A DNA stretch of 41,896 nt from CAG-791 sp045113775 (GCA_045113775.1 JBGUJH010000100.1:1-41896), one strand, 5' to 3'; counted from the first letter of the stretch, positions 6,887 through 15,603 are shown. Made by a program: numbers and translations. The notes: generated from the sequence alone by a model not told the origin.

Positions 6887-7861
6887 ATGATGAAAACAAA
6901 CGAATTTACGTCTTCTATTATATTTAAAATAGTAATATCGATTCCCGTCATACTGCTGCTTATCCTTTCGGCACTGAGCACGGTTCCCGGAATCCTGCCC
7001 GCTGCTGACAGCCGCTATTCGTCTGTTAAGGAAACATTCGATGAAGAAGGCCGGCTGACCAGGCAGCTCTTTTTTGATGCCAACGGCATTCAGACCGCAA
7101 ACAGCCTGGGAGTTTACGGATTCAGCTACGAATATGACGATCAGGGTCGATTGTCCTCCGTTACATCCATTGACGCCACCGGCAATCCCATGCCCAGCTT
7201 CAACGGATACGCGACGGTAAAGATGACCTACGATTCAGACGGAAACCTTCAGACAGAGATGTATTACGGCACAAACGGTGAGCAGGTTTCCGTTCTGAAA
7301 GGCGTGTATGGATATAAGTACAAATCCGGCCGCAAGACCCCTGTAGACCGCGACGGCAACGAGATTTACAAGCTTCGCTATTTTCTCCTCGATTCATTTG
7401 GCGTGGACTTATTGATCGGCTTGCTCCTGATCTTGTTCATCGTCCTGGCCGGAAGAAAGCAATCTGTAGTCCTGCTGCTTCTGTATCTCCTGTTCCTCAT
7501 TTACATGACCTTGATCGACCGCCCATCCATAAACATGCAGTCGATACAGCTCTACATTAACGAGAGCTTTTACAACTTCCTCACCGACAAAGAAGTATTG
7601 GAGAACATCTGGCTCTTTGTCCCCTTGGGCTGCCTTATGTACAAGGTATTCGTGCCTCGAGGCAAGTCGGCGGTCAGTGCAATTCTCTACTGCGTCGGTC
7701 TGTCTCTGGTCATTGAGTGCACACAAGCCATTCTGCATATCGGCTGGTGTACACTCTCCGATCTGATCAGCAACAGCCTCGGCGGAATGATCGGCGTTAT
7801 CATCGGATATCTGGCAAGTCCGACCTCAAAAGTGCCTGACACTGTGAACCGGTGTTCATAG
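6887..7861 (+). CDS. VanZ-like membrane protein with extracytoplasmic YD-like repeats
   Basis: A 324-aa protein with one N-terminal membrane segment (FKIVISIPVILLLILSALS), an extracytoplasmic domain of about 120 residues with repeated tyrosine/aspartate units (YEYDDQGRLSSVTSIDATGN, then MTYDSDGNLQTEMYYGTNGE) resembling RHS/YD repeats, and a C-terminal VanZ-like domain of four to five helices containing ENIWLFVPLG and SDLISNSLGGMIGVIIGY. VanZ relatives give low-level teicoplanin resistance or have unknown envelope roles. The start is set at the first of two adjacent ATGs; a GTG at 6851 would read through the promoter. mRNA appears leaderless. Convergent with the secreted protein at 7907. Confidence 0.82.
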   Translation: MMKTNEFTSSIIFKIVISIPVILLLILSALSTVPGILPAADSRYSSVKETFDEEGRLTRQLFFDANGIQTANSLGVYGFSYEYDDQGRLSSVTSIDATGNPMPSFNGYATVKMTYDSDGNLQTEMYYGTNGEQVSVLKGVYGYKYKSGRKTPVDRDGNEIYKLRYFLLDSFGVDLLIGLLLILFIVLAGRKQSVVLLLLYLLFLIYMTLIDRPSINMQSIQLYINESFYNFLTDKEVLENIWLFVPLGCLMYKVFVPRGKSAVSAILYCVGLSLVIECTQAILHIGWCTLSDLISNSLGGMIGVIIGYLASPTSKVPDTVNRCS

Positions 7862-7905
7862 TATGTTCATAGTATGTTCATAGTATGTTCATGGTGTCAG
7901 GTACC
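7832..7905. repeat. Inverted repeat carrying the GGTGTCAGGTACC motif
   Basis: GTGCCTGACACTGTGAAC (7832-7849) pairs with GTTCATGGTGTCAGGTAC (7887-7904), 15 of 18 positions. It spans the end of the VanZ-like gene and the convergent gap, so it may act as a bidirectional terminator. The right arm belongs to a dispersed motif also found at 29381, 36142 and, more weakly, 31317. Confidence 0.6.
7854..7897. repeat. 11-bp tandem repeat, four units
   Basis: GTTCATAGTAT occurs three times exactly (7854-7886), followed by a degenerate fourth unit GTTCATGGTGT. The array contains the VanZ-like stop codon and makes up the loop of the surrounding inverted repeat. Such arrays vary in copy number by slippage. 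Confidence 0.85.
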
Positions 7906-7906
7906 T

Positions 7907-10900
7907 TTATTGCACCTTCTCCATCAAGTCAGTGAAATCTGTCACAGTATCTGTCATATATCTCCCGCCCATATACCCGGAAGCATAATACTCACCGGAA
8001 GTATTCATTTCGAGTGATTTCTTCACAGTATCTGTCTCCCAATAAGTCGGGAAGATGTTTCTATCATTTACTCCCCTTATATCATAAATTGTCCAGTCTG
8101 AGTATGGATACTCTGACCTGGCAGCCTCGGGAAGCCCTAAGAGATTATATCCTTCTTCTACTGCAGTTCCGGGGGATTCACAATCAGCACCGGGGACACT
8201 GTCTTCACTTAATATTTTGCCAAGGAACGGTCCATTTTGCCCATACAGCACGTTTTTGCTATCAATATTATTATCAGAGTATTCAACAAGTGAATAGGCA
8301 ATATCACTGCTTCCGCCGTCTGTTTTCCCGTTCATCCAGCGGCGTACAAGATTGTCATGATCGCATCCGTAAAAATCTGCCCAGAACTCACTGCCGTTTG
8401 CAAAATATGCATTACTGTTATTCTCACACCACAGATAAGGAGTTCCTTCAACAGTTATTATTCCCACCCGGCATGAGATATAAGAAGCGCCACTTGATCC
8501 GCTTAGCTTATGACGTCCGTTCAAAGTTACGTTTCCGTCGTTTTCAACATAGAAATCCACCAGCAAGTTATATCCGTTGAGAGCGTATTCATCCGGCTCA
8601 AATCTATAGAGCAGCAAATCCTCATTCCCATCTCCTGTCATATCAAGAACATCTGCTCCCGCGATTCCATCCCGGATTACCCAGCCTCTCATACCGGAAT
8701 CCGCATTGAATGCAGTCTCTCCGTCGACTTTCTTGGATGCCTGATCCATATCTGCATATCCATACATCGGAGCAAGTTCATCTCTGATGTATATGTACCA
8801 GTCAAAGTTCTTCAGGTAGATTGTTCCAAGATCGATCTCCCCCTTAGGTTCGAACTCCGCCGTTGCACTTCCTTTTCCTTCCACAGTCGGAGATGTAAAG
8901 TTAAATGACAATACCATGTTTTCCAGAGTCTCAATGCTTTCAAGGACCTCCTCCGCTTTCATCACAGGCACGTAAACAGAAAAACTACCATCTTCCGTCC
9001 CCTCAAAAGACCCTGTCTCTTCATCGCCGCAGGTAATATTGCATATCACATCAGTTACCGGCGTCTCTTCAGCATTTCTTTCTCTGACCTGACCGGTCAC
9101 TTTCATGTAAAGAGGGATCAGGAGTTCTTTGGCCTGATCTTCTTTGTGGTTTGTAAAGTTGTATGAGTGGCATTCAAGTGCTGTCGGAGGAAGGCAGTCA
9201 GGCGCAGTATCTGTGCCGGACGGATAACCTGTGCTCAACACGGCTAGATTCTCAGCAATGGCATAGTTTTTATCATTCCAAAAACTGATCGATTCACCTA
9301 ATTCCTTCTTCTCATCTTTTTTCGTAAGCGCTTTAGCTGCACATTCGCGTGCCACATAACAGGATTTCAGATAAATATAACCGAGTTCAATAGCATTCAT
9401 CAGTTCCGCATCATCGGAAGTGCTGATCCGCACTTGATCAATACAGTTTAACGCTGCATTTCTTGTGTCAAACTGGAAGGGGATCGCATACATGGAAGTA
9501 TTAAAGCTCTCCGCTTCTTCTATATGCCCGACAAACGGAATGTACTTGTAAAAAATCCTGTATAAGAATGAAGCAGGATTCCCGGTATTCAGTGTCTGCT
9601 CGATAATTTTGCCAAGATTATCTAAAAATGCCCGTTTTGATGCATATGCAAGAGGGTCTTGTGATATTTGCGAACTTGTATTCTCAATATTGGCAAGCCG
9701 CTCTTCGCCCAGATGGTACAAGGTATACCTGTATTTGTCTTCACATTCATCGGAGAAGAGACGATAGAGGCTTTGGCTGGCGAGAAGGTCTCTGTTACAG
9801 TAAGTAACGAAATTAAACGCAAAGTCTGATACTACCCCCATTACAAGCAGAGCATCCGATACTGTGCTCAGGGAGCTGTCAATCTTGCCGACAAACTCAT
9901 TGAAATCAGCGATATCAGCTTCAGCAAATGCGCGGGACGACTTGATCAGACAGTCCACGATCGGCGAATTACCCTGGTCCAACAGCATATCCAGAGTGTC
10001 ATAATATGCACTCATTGCAGCCGATCCGTTCAATGCAGGTAACCCCATATTCATTATATACTGAGTCATCTCTACGGCATTCGACGCATTGATCTGGTCT
10101 ATAAGCTCTCCCTCATTTTTACTGACATTCATAAGCAGTTTGACCAGTTCCTCACACTGCTTATCGTCCCAGACATCTTCTCCCCAATCGGCAAACACAA
10201 TTGTTCCCGCAGCAAGCACTCTCACCCAGGATTTCCAGTCGCCTTGGAGCATTCCATGCAGGGAAGCGCATGCACTTGCAGTTGCTCCCATCACTCTGAG
10301 ATCTGCATCTCCGTATGTGAAATAGTAAGAGTCGCCGTCGCTTTTGATCTCGCCCAAAACATCATAGACATTTTTCTTCGGCCGCTCAATTTGCAGATAC
10401 TTCTCACCTTCACCTTCCGCAGACGCTGTTGAAGACTTATCGACGATGCTAAAGTTGATCTGCAGGATTCCCATAATATCTATAAATGGAATGTACAGAT
10501 TTCCGTCGATCTTCTGCGGCGCTACATCAAGGATAAAAGCATTCTGGTCGATCCACTTCAAGGGGTCCTCGTCATTCCCCAGAAAGTAGTAGAGTGTATT
10601 ATTGTTTTCACTCAGAAACACATACCTCTGAAATACATTTAATCTTATCCTTGCATCACCGGAAGGGCTGTCTTTCTCCATTTGCTCTGCCCCGGTTATC
10701 GCAGTGAAGTAGTCGATGTCCATGAGCAAATGATCCTGATAAACCAGAACCGGCAGATAAGATTCAACATATGCCTTTCCCTTTTCACTGACAGGAACGC
10801 CAATATCTTCATATTTTACTTTCAAATAGGCATAGTACCCGTCCTCAAGCGGATCATACCCTTTTACGTCCCCTCCGCAAGGAACATTGAATGCAGGATC

Positions 10901-11035
10901 TTCCGTCGTTTCTGAAGCAAAAGCTCTCAAACAAGGCTGTCCGGTCTGCATCAGTATACAGCAGGCGATCAATACAGAGAGGAGCCGCCCTGTAATATTG
11001 GTCTTATACAATTTATTGTCCAAAAAGTTCTTCAT
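7907..11035 (-). CDS. Large secreted multidomain protein
   Basis: A 1042-aa exported protein with a signal peptide (hydrophobic core about residues 17-30, likely cleavage after AFA at residue 40). Residues about 85-205 resemble the N-terminal copper amine oxidase-like stalk domain (KIDGNLYIPFIDIMGIL). A long helical region (about 210-600) follows, then a carboxypeptidase-regulatory-like beta domain (about 638-730) and an FG-GAP/VCBS-like calcium loop (DMTGDGNEDLLLY near residue 797). No sortase motif, anchor or catalytic motif was seen. It overlaps the upstream gene by 23 nt, with GAGGAG about 10 nt before its ATG, which implies translational coupling. Role unknown; surface adhesion or envelope sensing is plausible. 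Confidence 0.8.
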   Translation of the reverse strand: MKNFLDNKLYKTNITGRLLSVLIACCILMQTGQPCLRAFASETTEDPAFNVPCGGDVKGYDPLEDGYYAYLKVKYEDIGVPVSEKGKAYVESYLPVLVYQDHLLMDIDYFTAITGAEQMEKDSPSGDARIRLNVFQRYVFLSENNNTLYYFLGNDEDPLKWIDQNAFILDVAPQKIDGNLYIPFIDIMGILQINFSIVDKSSTASAEGEGEKYLQIERPKKNVYDVLGEIKSDGDSYYFTYGDADLRVMGATASACASLHGMLQGDWKSWVRVLAAGTIVFADWGEDVWDDKQCEELVKLLMNVSKNEGELIDQINASNAVEMTQYIMNMGLPALNGSAAMSAYYDTLDMLLDQGNSPIVDCLIKSSRAFAEADIADFNEFVGKIDSSLSTVSDALLVMGVVSDFAFNFVTYCNRDLLASQSLYRLFSDECEDKYRYTLYHLGEERLANIENTSSQISQDPLAYASKRAFLDNLGKIIEQTLNTGNPASFLYRIFYKYIPFVGHIEEAESFNTSMYAIPFQFDTRNAALNCIDQVRISTSDDAELMNAIELGYIYLKSCYVARECAAKALTKKDEKKELGESISFWNDKNYAIAENLAVLSTGYPSGTDTAPDCLPPTALECHSYNFTNHKEDQAKELLIPLYMKVTGQVRERNAEETPVTDVICNITCGDEETGSFEGTEDGSFSVYVPVMKAEEVLESIETLENMVLSFNFTSPTVEGKGSATAEFEPKGEIDLGTIYLKNFDWYIYIRDELAPMYGYADMDQASKKVDGETAFNADSGMRGWVIRDGIAGADVLDMTGDGNEDLLLYRFEPDEYALNGYNLLVDFYVENDGNVTLNGRHKLSGSSGASYISCRVGIITVEGTPYLWCENNSNAYFANGSEFWADFYGCDHDNLVRRWMNGKTDGGSSDIAYSLVEYSDNNIDSKNVLYGQNGPFLGKILSEDSVPGADCESPGTAVEEGYNLLGLPEAARSEYPYSDWTIYDIRGVNDRNIFPTYWETDTVKKSLEMNTSGEYYASGYMGGRYMTDTVTDFTDLMEKVQ

Positions 11036-11660
11036 ACAGCTTTATCTCCTCTTCTGCATACAGCGACAACGTTCCACCATATAAGATATCAACCAGTTCC
11101 GGAGAAGGACTTACCAGATACAGCTCTTTGCCCTCCTTTCCGATCTCTACCTCAATCTCGCTCGTCTTTTCGGCAAAAGATTGATTATCAAGGGCAGCTT
11201 TCACATCAGCGAACAATTTGCTTCCATCACTGTAGCTCTCGTAATCCAACGCCCGAAGAAGGGCGACCATATCAGGCCCGGTCACGATGACGCCGACCTT
11301 GCACGGATACCGGATTATAAAAGGAGTTTTGAGTTTTATATCTGAATGCGCCAATATATTTTCTAATAGCGGCTCTTGGACTTCATCTTCAGAAGCCTGT
11401 TCCTGTCCGGGCAGCATATCACCATATTCCTCTAACAGCTTCTCATTAAACTCTTTTTCTTCTTTAGTAAGGCTCGGTTTCTTGCGTGATCGCACGCCCA
11501 TTACAGAATCGATGTCGCCGGATTTCCAGGTGTCCGTTAACGCCTTTATTTCTCTTTTGGGCAGTACATGCAGGAATACAATCCCCCCGATCGCAGCTGC
11601 CAGAATCAGGATGATCAGGACACCGATTATTGCGCCATTCGATTTTTTTCGTCTTTTCAT
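11013..11660 (-). CDS. Single-pass membrane-anchored protein, unknown
   Basis: I do not recognise this 215-aa protein. It begins with a positively charged MKRRKKSNG, then one membrane segment (about residues 10-32), leaving roughly 180 residues outside the cell. The external part is rich in Glu and Lys and contains FIIRYPCKVGVIVTGPDMVALL in its centre. The start at 11660 is chosen for GGAG 8 nt upstream; an in-frame codon at 11705 lacks a site. It is the first gene of a two-gene unit with the large secreted protein, so the two may form one cell-surface complex. Its promoter closely matches that of the polymer locus. Confidence 0.75.
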   Translation of the reverse strand: MKRRKKSNGAIIGVLIILILAAAIGGIVFLHVLPKREIKALTDTWKSGDIDSVMGVRSRKKPSLTKEEKEFNEKLLEEYGDMLPGQEQASEDEVQEPLLENILAHSDIKLKTPFIIRYPCKVGVIVTGPDMVALLRALDYESYSDGSKLFADVKAALDNQSFAEKTSEIEVEIGKEGKELYLVSPSPELVDILYGGTLSLYAEEEIKLYEELFGQ

Positions 11661-11726
11661 ATGAGTTTCTCCTTTTATGATTCCAATGATCGCTATTAGC
11701 GGCATTAGTTTATCCGTATATCATAA

Positions 11727-11754
11727 ATTCTATCACGCTGCTACTTCATTACAA
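11727..11754 (-). promoter_or_regulatory. Promoter shared in sequence with the polymer locus
   Basis: On the minus strand TTGTAA (11754-11749), 16 nt, TAGAAT (11732-11727). The surrounding block from about 11706 to 11770 is about 80% identical to 29250-29315, including sequence downstream of the -10 and the T-rich GTGCCT segment upstream. Confidence 0.65.
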
Positions 11755-11813
11755 TAAAAAAGAGGCACATCTTTTTGTTGTGGTATAGCTATGTTGTAAA
11801 GCCTATATATAAA

Positions 11814-11968
11814 TACTGCCCTTAGTCTATACTACTGAAAATCCGGTTGAGCATGTTCATGACTTTGATTATAATAATGAATTTGAAGAGCCAATAGTTG
11901 AGACCGGTAAAGCTACTATCGAAAGCAAATACGAAGATACGCTATATGAAATAACAATTGACTACTGA
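11814..11968 (+). pseudogene. C-terminal remnant of a decayed gene
   Basis: A 50-codon open stretch ends at TGA 11966-11968 and reads protein-like (VEHVHDFDYNNEFEEPIVET, then KATIESKYEDTLYEITIDY). There is no start codon with a ribosome binding site at its 5' end; the frame is closed upstream by a TAA. Acidic, tyrosine-rich and beta-like. Probably the tail of a gene lost by deletion. The parent family is not recognised. Confidence 0.4.
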
Positions 11969-11995
11969 GTAATGAAAGGCAATTAACAGCATAGT

Positions 11996-13777
11996 ATGAC
12001 AGCAAAAAAGAGAGCACTTGACTCAGGATGTGTAAATATAGTTCAGATCATACTGATGATGTTGTGGGGAGCACAGCTAATATACACTGATTCCTACTAC
12101 GTTTGTTATGTTTTACTGTTGATCATTCTCGGCATCTGCACTTATAGGAATATCCAGACCGGAAATATACTATTGCGCAGGAGTCACGGGAAGTATAACG
12201 ACGCAATTCTTTATTCATTCTCTGTTCTTTTTTCTTTCATGGTGGCTTTGGCAAACTATAAGCTGTGGGCCTATCCGAATCTTCCGGAGGAAGCAGTCAC
12301 ACGTTTTCCCCTGATCTATAAAGCTTTTCTGATATTTGTCTTCTTTGTGGGCGGATTTGTCGCGTTTGGAAATATCTTTATTCAGATAATCGCAAACGTT
12401 AAGCGGCTGTCCTGGCATACCACTGAGGAAAACTTTAACCCTTTCAGAGTCTTTCTGTTAAGTTTTACAGCCCTCGTCATAACAAGGCTGATCGTACTCT
12501 TTTTCTGCCGATATCCCGGAGAGCTGACGCCGGACAGCATCAACCAGATGGAACAGATCATGACCGGCGTCTATAACAATCACCACCCCTTCTATCACAC
12601 TATGGTAATTAAGTTCTTTGTTACCATAGGGATGAAGTTGTTCAATGAAATCAATGCTGCAGCGGCCACCTATCATGTCTTTCAGATCCTGTTCACAGCC
12701 GTGAGCTTCTCCTATGCTGTCAGCACAATGACTATAATGAAGACCCCCAAATGGATCATCGTGAGCACTATGCTCTTCTACATTCTGATGCCCTACCATA
12801 TCATCTACGCCGTGTCGATGTGGAAAGACATTATGTTCGGCTGCTTTGTTCTTATTCTGGTGACATTTGTGTACCGGTGCATGAGTAGAATCGGAAATCC
12901 GGTCTTTGATTATGTGATACTTGCGGTCTCAAGTCTGGGAACATGCCTGTTCAGAAGTAATGGTTTCTTCGCGTTTGTGATCCTGACAACTGCCTTTGTC
13001 GTCCTCTGGAGACTAAGCAACAAGAAAATGCTGCTTGTATTCTGTTCGGCCATAGTGGTCAGTTTCATCATGAAACATGCTGTATTGACCGGGTTGGGCG
13101 TCACACCGCCTGATACGATCGAGTCCCTGTCCATCCCCGCGCAGCAGATAGCAAGAGTCGTTCAGGAAGGCTGCGAACTGGATGAGTGGCAGACGGAAAC
13201 GCTGGGCAGGATCATCGACATCGATAAGATTCCTGAAGTCTACAAACCTTACATCTCGGATCCCGTAAAAGACCTTGTGCGTGAAAAAGGAAATCAGCAG
13301 CTTCTTGTCGATCAAAAAGAGGACTACGTAAAGCTTTACCTTTCCTTGGGCAAAAAATACCCTCTGGTATATGCCCGGGCATGGATCGACCAGACTCGAG
13401 GCTATTATAATGGCGGCTATGAATACTGGCGATGGCTCCTGAAGATCTATAGAAATGATATGGGAATAGAAAGAACTATAAGAAGTGAATCCCTTAACAA
13501 GGCGTTCATGGAATACTTGTGGATCTTCTCAAACCTCCAGCTTCTGCGAATCTTCTTGTGTATCGGCTTGTTTGTCTGGATTGATATTGTGATCCTGATG
13601 ATCGCGCTGCTGAAGAAAGATAAGGTCGGGGCATTTGTGGCAATGCCGATTCTTGTTATCGTTGCTTCGCTGCTGATCGCGACACCGGTGTTCTCTGAGT
13701 TCAGGTATATATATTCGGCGTTTTGCAGCCTGCCCATGGTTGCGGTGATTGCGCTGAGGCCGGCGGAGTCCGGATAA
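11996..13777 (+). CDS. Multi-pass membrane protein, GT-C-like (DUF6020 type)
   Basis: A 593-aa protein with about 12 hydrophobic segments. Near residue 175 a periplasm-type loop carries YPGELTPDSINQMEQIMTG followed by NNHHPFYHT, the pattern I associate with the DUF6020 family, whose layout (acidic residue in the first loop, many TMs, C-terminal soluble stretch) resembles GT-C glycosyltransferases. A soluble segment lies at about 375-495. It could glycosylate an envelope polymer using a lipid-linked sugar, but that is inference. The start is uncertain: AAAGG is 16 nt away from the ATG. It is a lone plus-strand gene beside the polymer locus and ends in a strong terminator. Confidence 0.65.
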   Translation: MTAKKRALDSGCVNIVQIILMMLWGAQLIYTDSYYVCYVLLLIILGICTYRNIQTGNILLRRSHGKYNDAILYSFSVLFSFMVALANYKLWAYPNLPEEAVTRFPLIYKAFLIFVFFVGGFVAFGNIFIQIIANVKRLSWHTTEENFNPFRVFLLSFTALVITRLIVLFFCRYPGELTPDSINQMEQIMTGVYNNHHPFYHTMVIKFFVTIGMKLFNEINAAAATYHVFQILFTAVSFSYAVSTMTIMKTPKWIIVSTMLFYILMPYHIIYAVSMWKDIMFGCFVLILVTFVYRCMSRIGNPVFDYVILAVSSLGTCLFRSNGFFAFVILTTAFVVLWRLSNKKMLLVFCSAIVVSFIMKHAVLTGLGVTPPDTIESLSIPAQQIARVVQEGCELDEWQTETLGRIIDIDKIPEVYKPYISDPVKDLVREKGNQQLLVDQKEDYVKLYLSLGKKYPLVYARAWIDQTRGYYNGGYEYWRWLLKIYRNDMGIERTIRSESLNKAFMEYLWIFSNLQLLRIFLCIGLFVWIDIVILMIALLKKDKVGAFVAMPILVIVASLLIATPVFSEFRYIYSAFCSLPMVAVIALRPAESG

Positions 13778-13851
13778 CTTTTATAATGGCCGGGAGGAGG
13801 ATCATTGTGCAGGCCGCCGTCATACTCAGCCCGCAAAATTAGTAAGTGCAT

Positions 13852-13888
13852 AAAATCCTGCATATTTTTCGAAAATATGCAGGATTTT
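13852..13888. terminator. Strong bidirectional terminator
   Basis: A perfect 17-bp stem (AAAATCCTGCATATTTT, 13852-13868, and its complement 13872-13888) with a TCG loop and T-rich flanks on both strands. It serves the plus-strand membrane protein gene and the convergent 14-gene polymer operon. Confidence 0.85.
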
Positions 13889-13990
13889 TAATGCCATAAC
13901 CTTTCTTAATTTTCCCTTTATTCCAGAAAAAAGTGTTTTGAAGAAAGGCGTATTCACAGTATTCATTTTTTATTCATCGTGCCGAAACAG

Positions 13991-14554
13991 TCACTCAGAT
14001 TCCTTACGAGCCTCTCTGAATCTGGCCCATAACTCTTCTTCACACTCGGGAGATACTTCCTGTTTAGAATTGCTGGCAGGATGCTCGAGGGTGAATTCTC
14101 TTCTCTTGGCAAGGTAGTCGTCGAATGAAGAGAGGACTCTGGCGGGAACTCCCCCGACGACAGAGCCGGAAGGCACGTCTTTATTCACCAGCGCGCCGGC
14201 GGCTATGATTACGTTATCTCCGATTTTGACGTTGTAGAGGATCTTGGCGTCGGCTCCGATGAAGACGTTGCTGCCGATCTCGATGCAGCCGACTTTCTCG
14301 GTGTATTTATGGCCGTCTTTCATGCCGTTCAGCATGAAGTGGGTCACATCGTGTGTGATAAACTCGACGCCGGATGCCATCCACACGTTGTTGCCGATGC
14401 TGATGAGCCTGGCGTAAAGCGGGATTTTGCGGGATGTGATCATGCAGCCGTCACCGATCGAGCGGAAGATCCCGTTTTCCTTCATGTAGGCAGCCCGCTT
14501 CATCGGGGACTTGATGGTCCAAAGTTTCAGTGTTTGCAAATGACGATTTACCAT
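13991..14554 (-). CDS. Left-handed beta-helix (hexapeptide) acyltransferase
   Basis: A 187-aa protein with hexapeptide repeats from about residue 30 to 140 (ISIGNNVWMASG, then IEIGSNVFIGADAKIL, VKIGDNVIIAAGALV, VPSGSVVGGVPARVL), typical of WbbJ/CatB-type O-acetyltransferases. The His in FITHDVTH near residue 69 is a candidate catalytic base. It likely adds an acetyl group to a sugar of the surface polymer. CGGAG lies 8 nt before the ATG. It is the last gene of the polymer operon, 55 nt after the PLP enzyme. The C-terminal 40 residues are a charged helical tail outside the repeat fold. Confidence 0.88.
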   Translation of the reverse strand: MVNRHLQTLKLWTIKSPMKRAAYMKENGIFRSIGDGCMITSRKIPLYARLISIGNNVWMASGVEFITHDVTHFMLNGMKDGHKYTEKVGCIEIGSNVFIGADAKILYNVKIGDNVIIAAGALVNKDVPSGSVVGGVPARVLSSFDDYLAKRREFTLEHPASNSKQEVSPECEEELWARFREARKESE

Positions 14555-14609
14555 AGTTCAATCTCCGTCCCGTCAAATTAATTCTTCCTGTGTTATGCGA
14601 TACAGCGCC

Positions 14610-15572
14610 CTACAATTTCTTGCTGAGTGTGTCAAAGAACAGCGGTGTTCCGCCTGTGTGGATGAACAGGATATTTTTGCCTGTGATCCGGTGCTCGGCC
14701 AGATATTCCGTCATTCCCATGAAAGCTTTCCCGGTATAGGTTGAGTCCAGGGGAATTCCGTATGTTTTCAGGACCATTTCTATTGTATCGATCACTCGCC
14801 GGTCATCTTTGCCGTAGCCGGATGTGTAATCATCGACAAATATCGTGGCTTTCTGGATTACTTCCTCGGAGATGGCGCCGACAGAGGCACTGCCGCCAGC
14901 CACAGCCTGATTACCGTCAGATGCGCCTTCCCCAAGATACGCCCTCACGCTGTCCAGTACTACGTTGCGGCCTCTGGGGTTCTTTCTGGCAATGCTGATG
15001 CCGACTATGGTTCGCTCGTCTCCGGCAAGTAATTGGCCGCAGACAAGTCCGGCGTGCGTGGTACCGGTGCCCGAGGCGAAGAAAATATAGTCGAAGTGTA
15101 TTCCCAGCTCCGTCTCCTGCTCTCTGATTTCCTGATAGCATTGGACAAAAGCCTCTGTCCCGATATTACCGTGGCCGCCGCCTTCGATGAAGTAGGGTTT
15201 CTTGCCTTCGCTCTTTAGCGAGGCGATTTTTTGCTCGATCGTGTCGTGGACCTGAGTGACGGGCACTACGGTGATCTTTGCGCCGAAGAGCTCCATCATG
15301 CGGCTGTTGAAAGTCGGTTCGCTGGCTTCTTCGGGGCTTATGATATGGCACTCCATTCCTCTGCGGCAGCACTGGTTTGCGATGATGCGGCAGTGGTTGG
15401 AACTTCTTGAGCCGTAGGTGACTACGCAGTCGTAATCGCCTTTGTCGATCTGCTCGAAGAATAAGATGGCTTTTCTGGCTTTGTTGCCGCCGAATGAAAA
15501 CGGGATCAGGTCTTCACGCTTGATCCAGAGGCTGTTGCCCTTATATTCATCCAAGTTTTGGAGTATTGTCAT
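14610..15572 (-). CDS. PLP-dependent enzyme, ACC deaminase/D-cysteine desulfhydrase family
   Basis: A 320-aa fold-type II (tryptophan synthase beta-like) PLP enzyme. The likely Schiff-base lysine is in FSFGGNKARK near residue 31; YGSRSSNHCR near residue 55 is the substrate/PLP-phosphate side loop and FASGTGTTHAGL near residue 165 the phosphate-binding loop. Family members deaminate ACC or D-cysteine, or act on other D- or beta-substituted amino acids. Start at 15572 has GGAGG 9 nt upstream. Its place inside a polymer operon, with an opine-type dehydrogenase and ATP-grasps, suggests it makes or removes an unusual amino acid used for decoration, rather than cysteine catabolism. Substrate unproven. 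Confidence 0.82.
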   Translation of the reverse strand: MTILQNLDEYKGNSLWIKREDLIPFSFGGNKARKAILFFEQIDKGDYDCVVTYGSRSSNHCRIIANQCCRRGMECHIISPEEASEPTFNSRMMELFGAKITVVPVTQVHDTIEQKIASLKSEGKKPYFIEGGGHGNIGTEAFVQCYQEIREQETELGIHFDYIFFASGTGTTHAGLVCGQLLAGDERTIVGISIARKNPRGRNVVLDSVRAYLGEGASDGNQAVAGGSASVGAISEEVIQKATIFVDDYTSGYGKDDRRVIDTIEMVLKTYGIPLDSTYTGKAFMGMTEYLAEHRITGKNILFIHTGGTPLFFDTLSKKL

Positions 15573-15603
15573 CGGTTCGATCCTCCCCCGGAAAGTCACA
15601 TTA

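Noticed and set aside
7854..7897. 11-bp tandem repeats as iterons of an origin
   Set aside because: No replication gene or AT-rich unwinding region nearby; the array sits between convergent genes.
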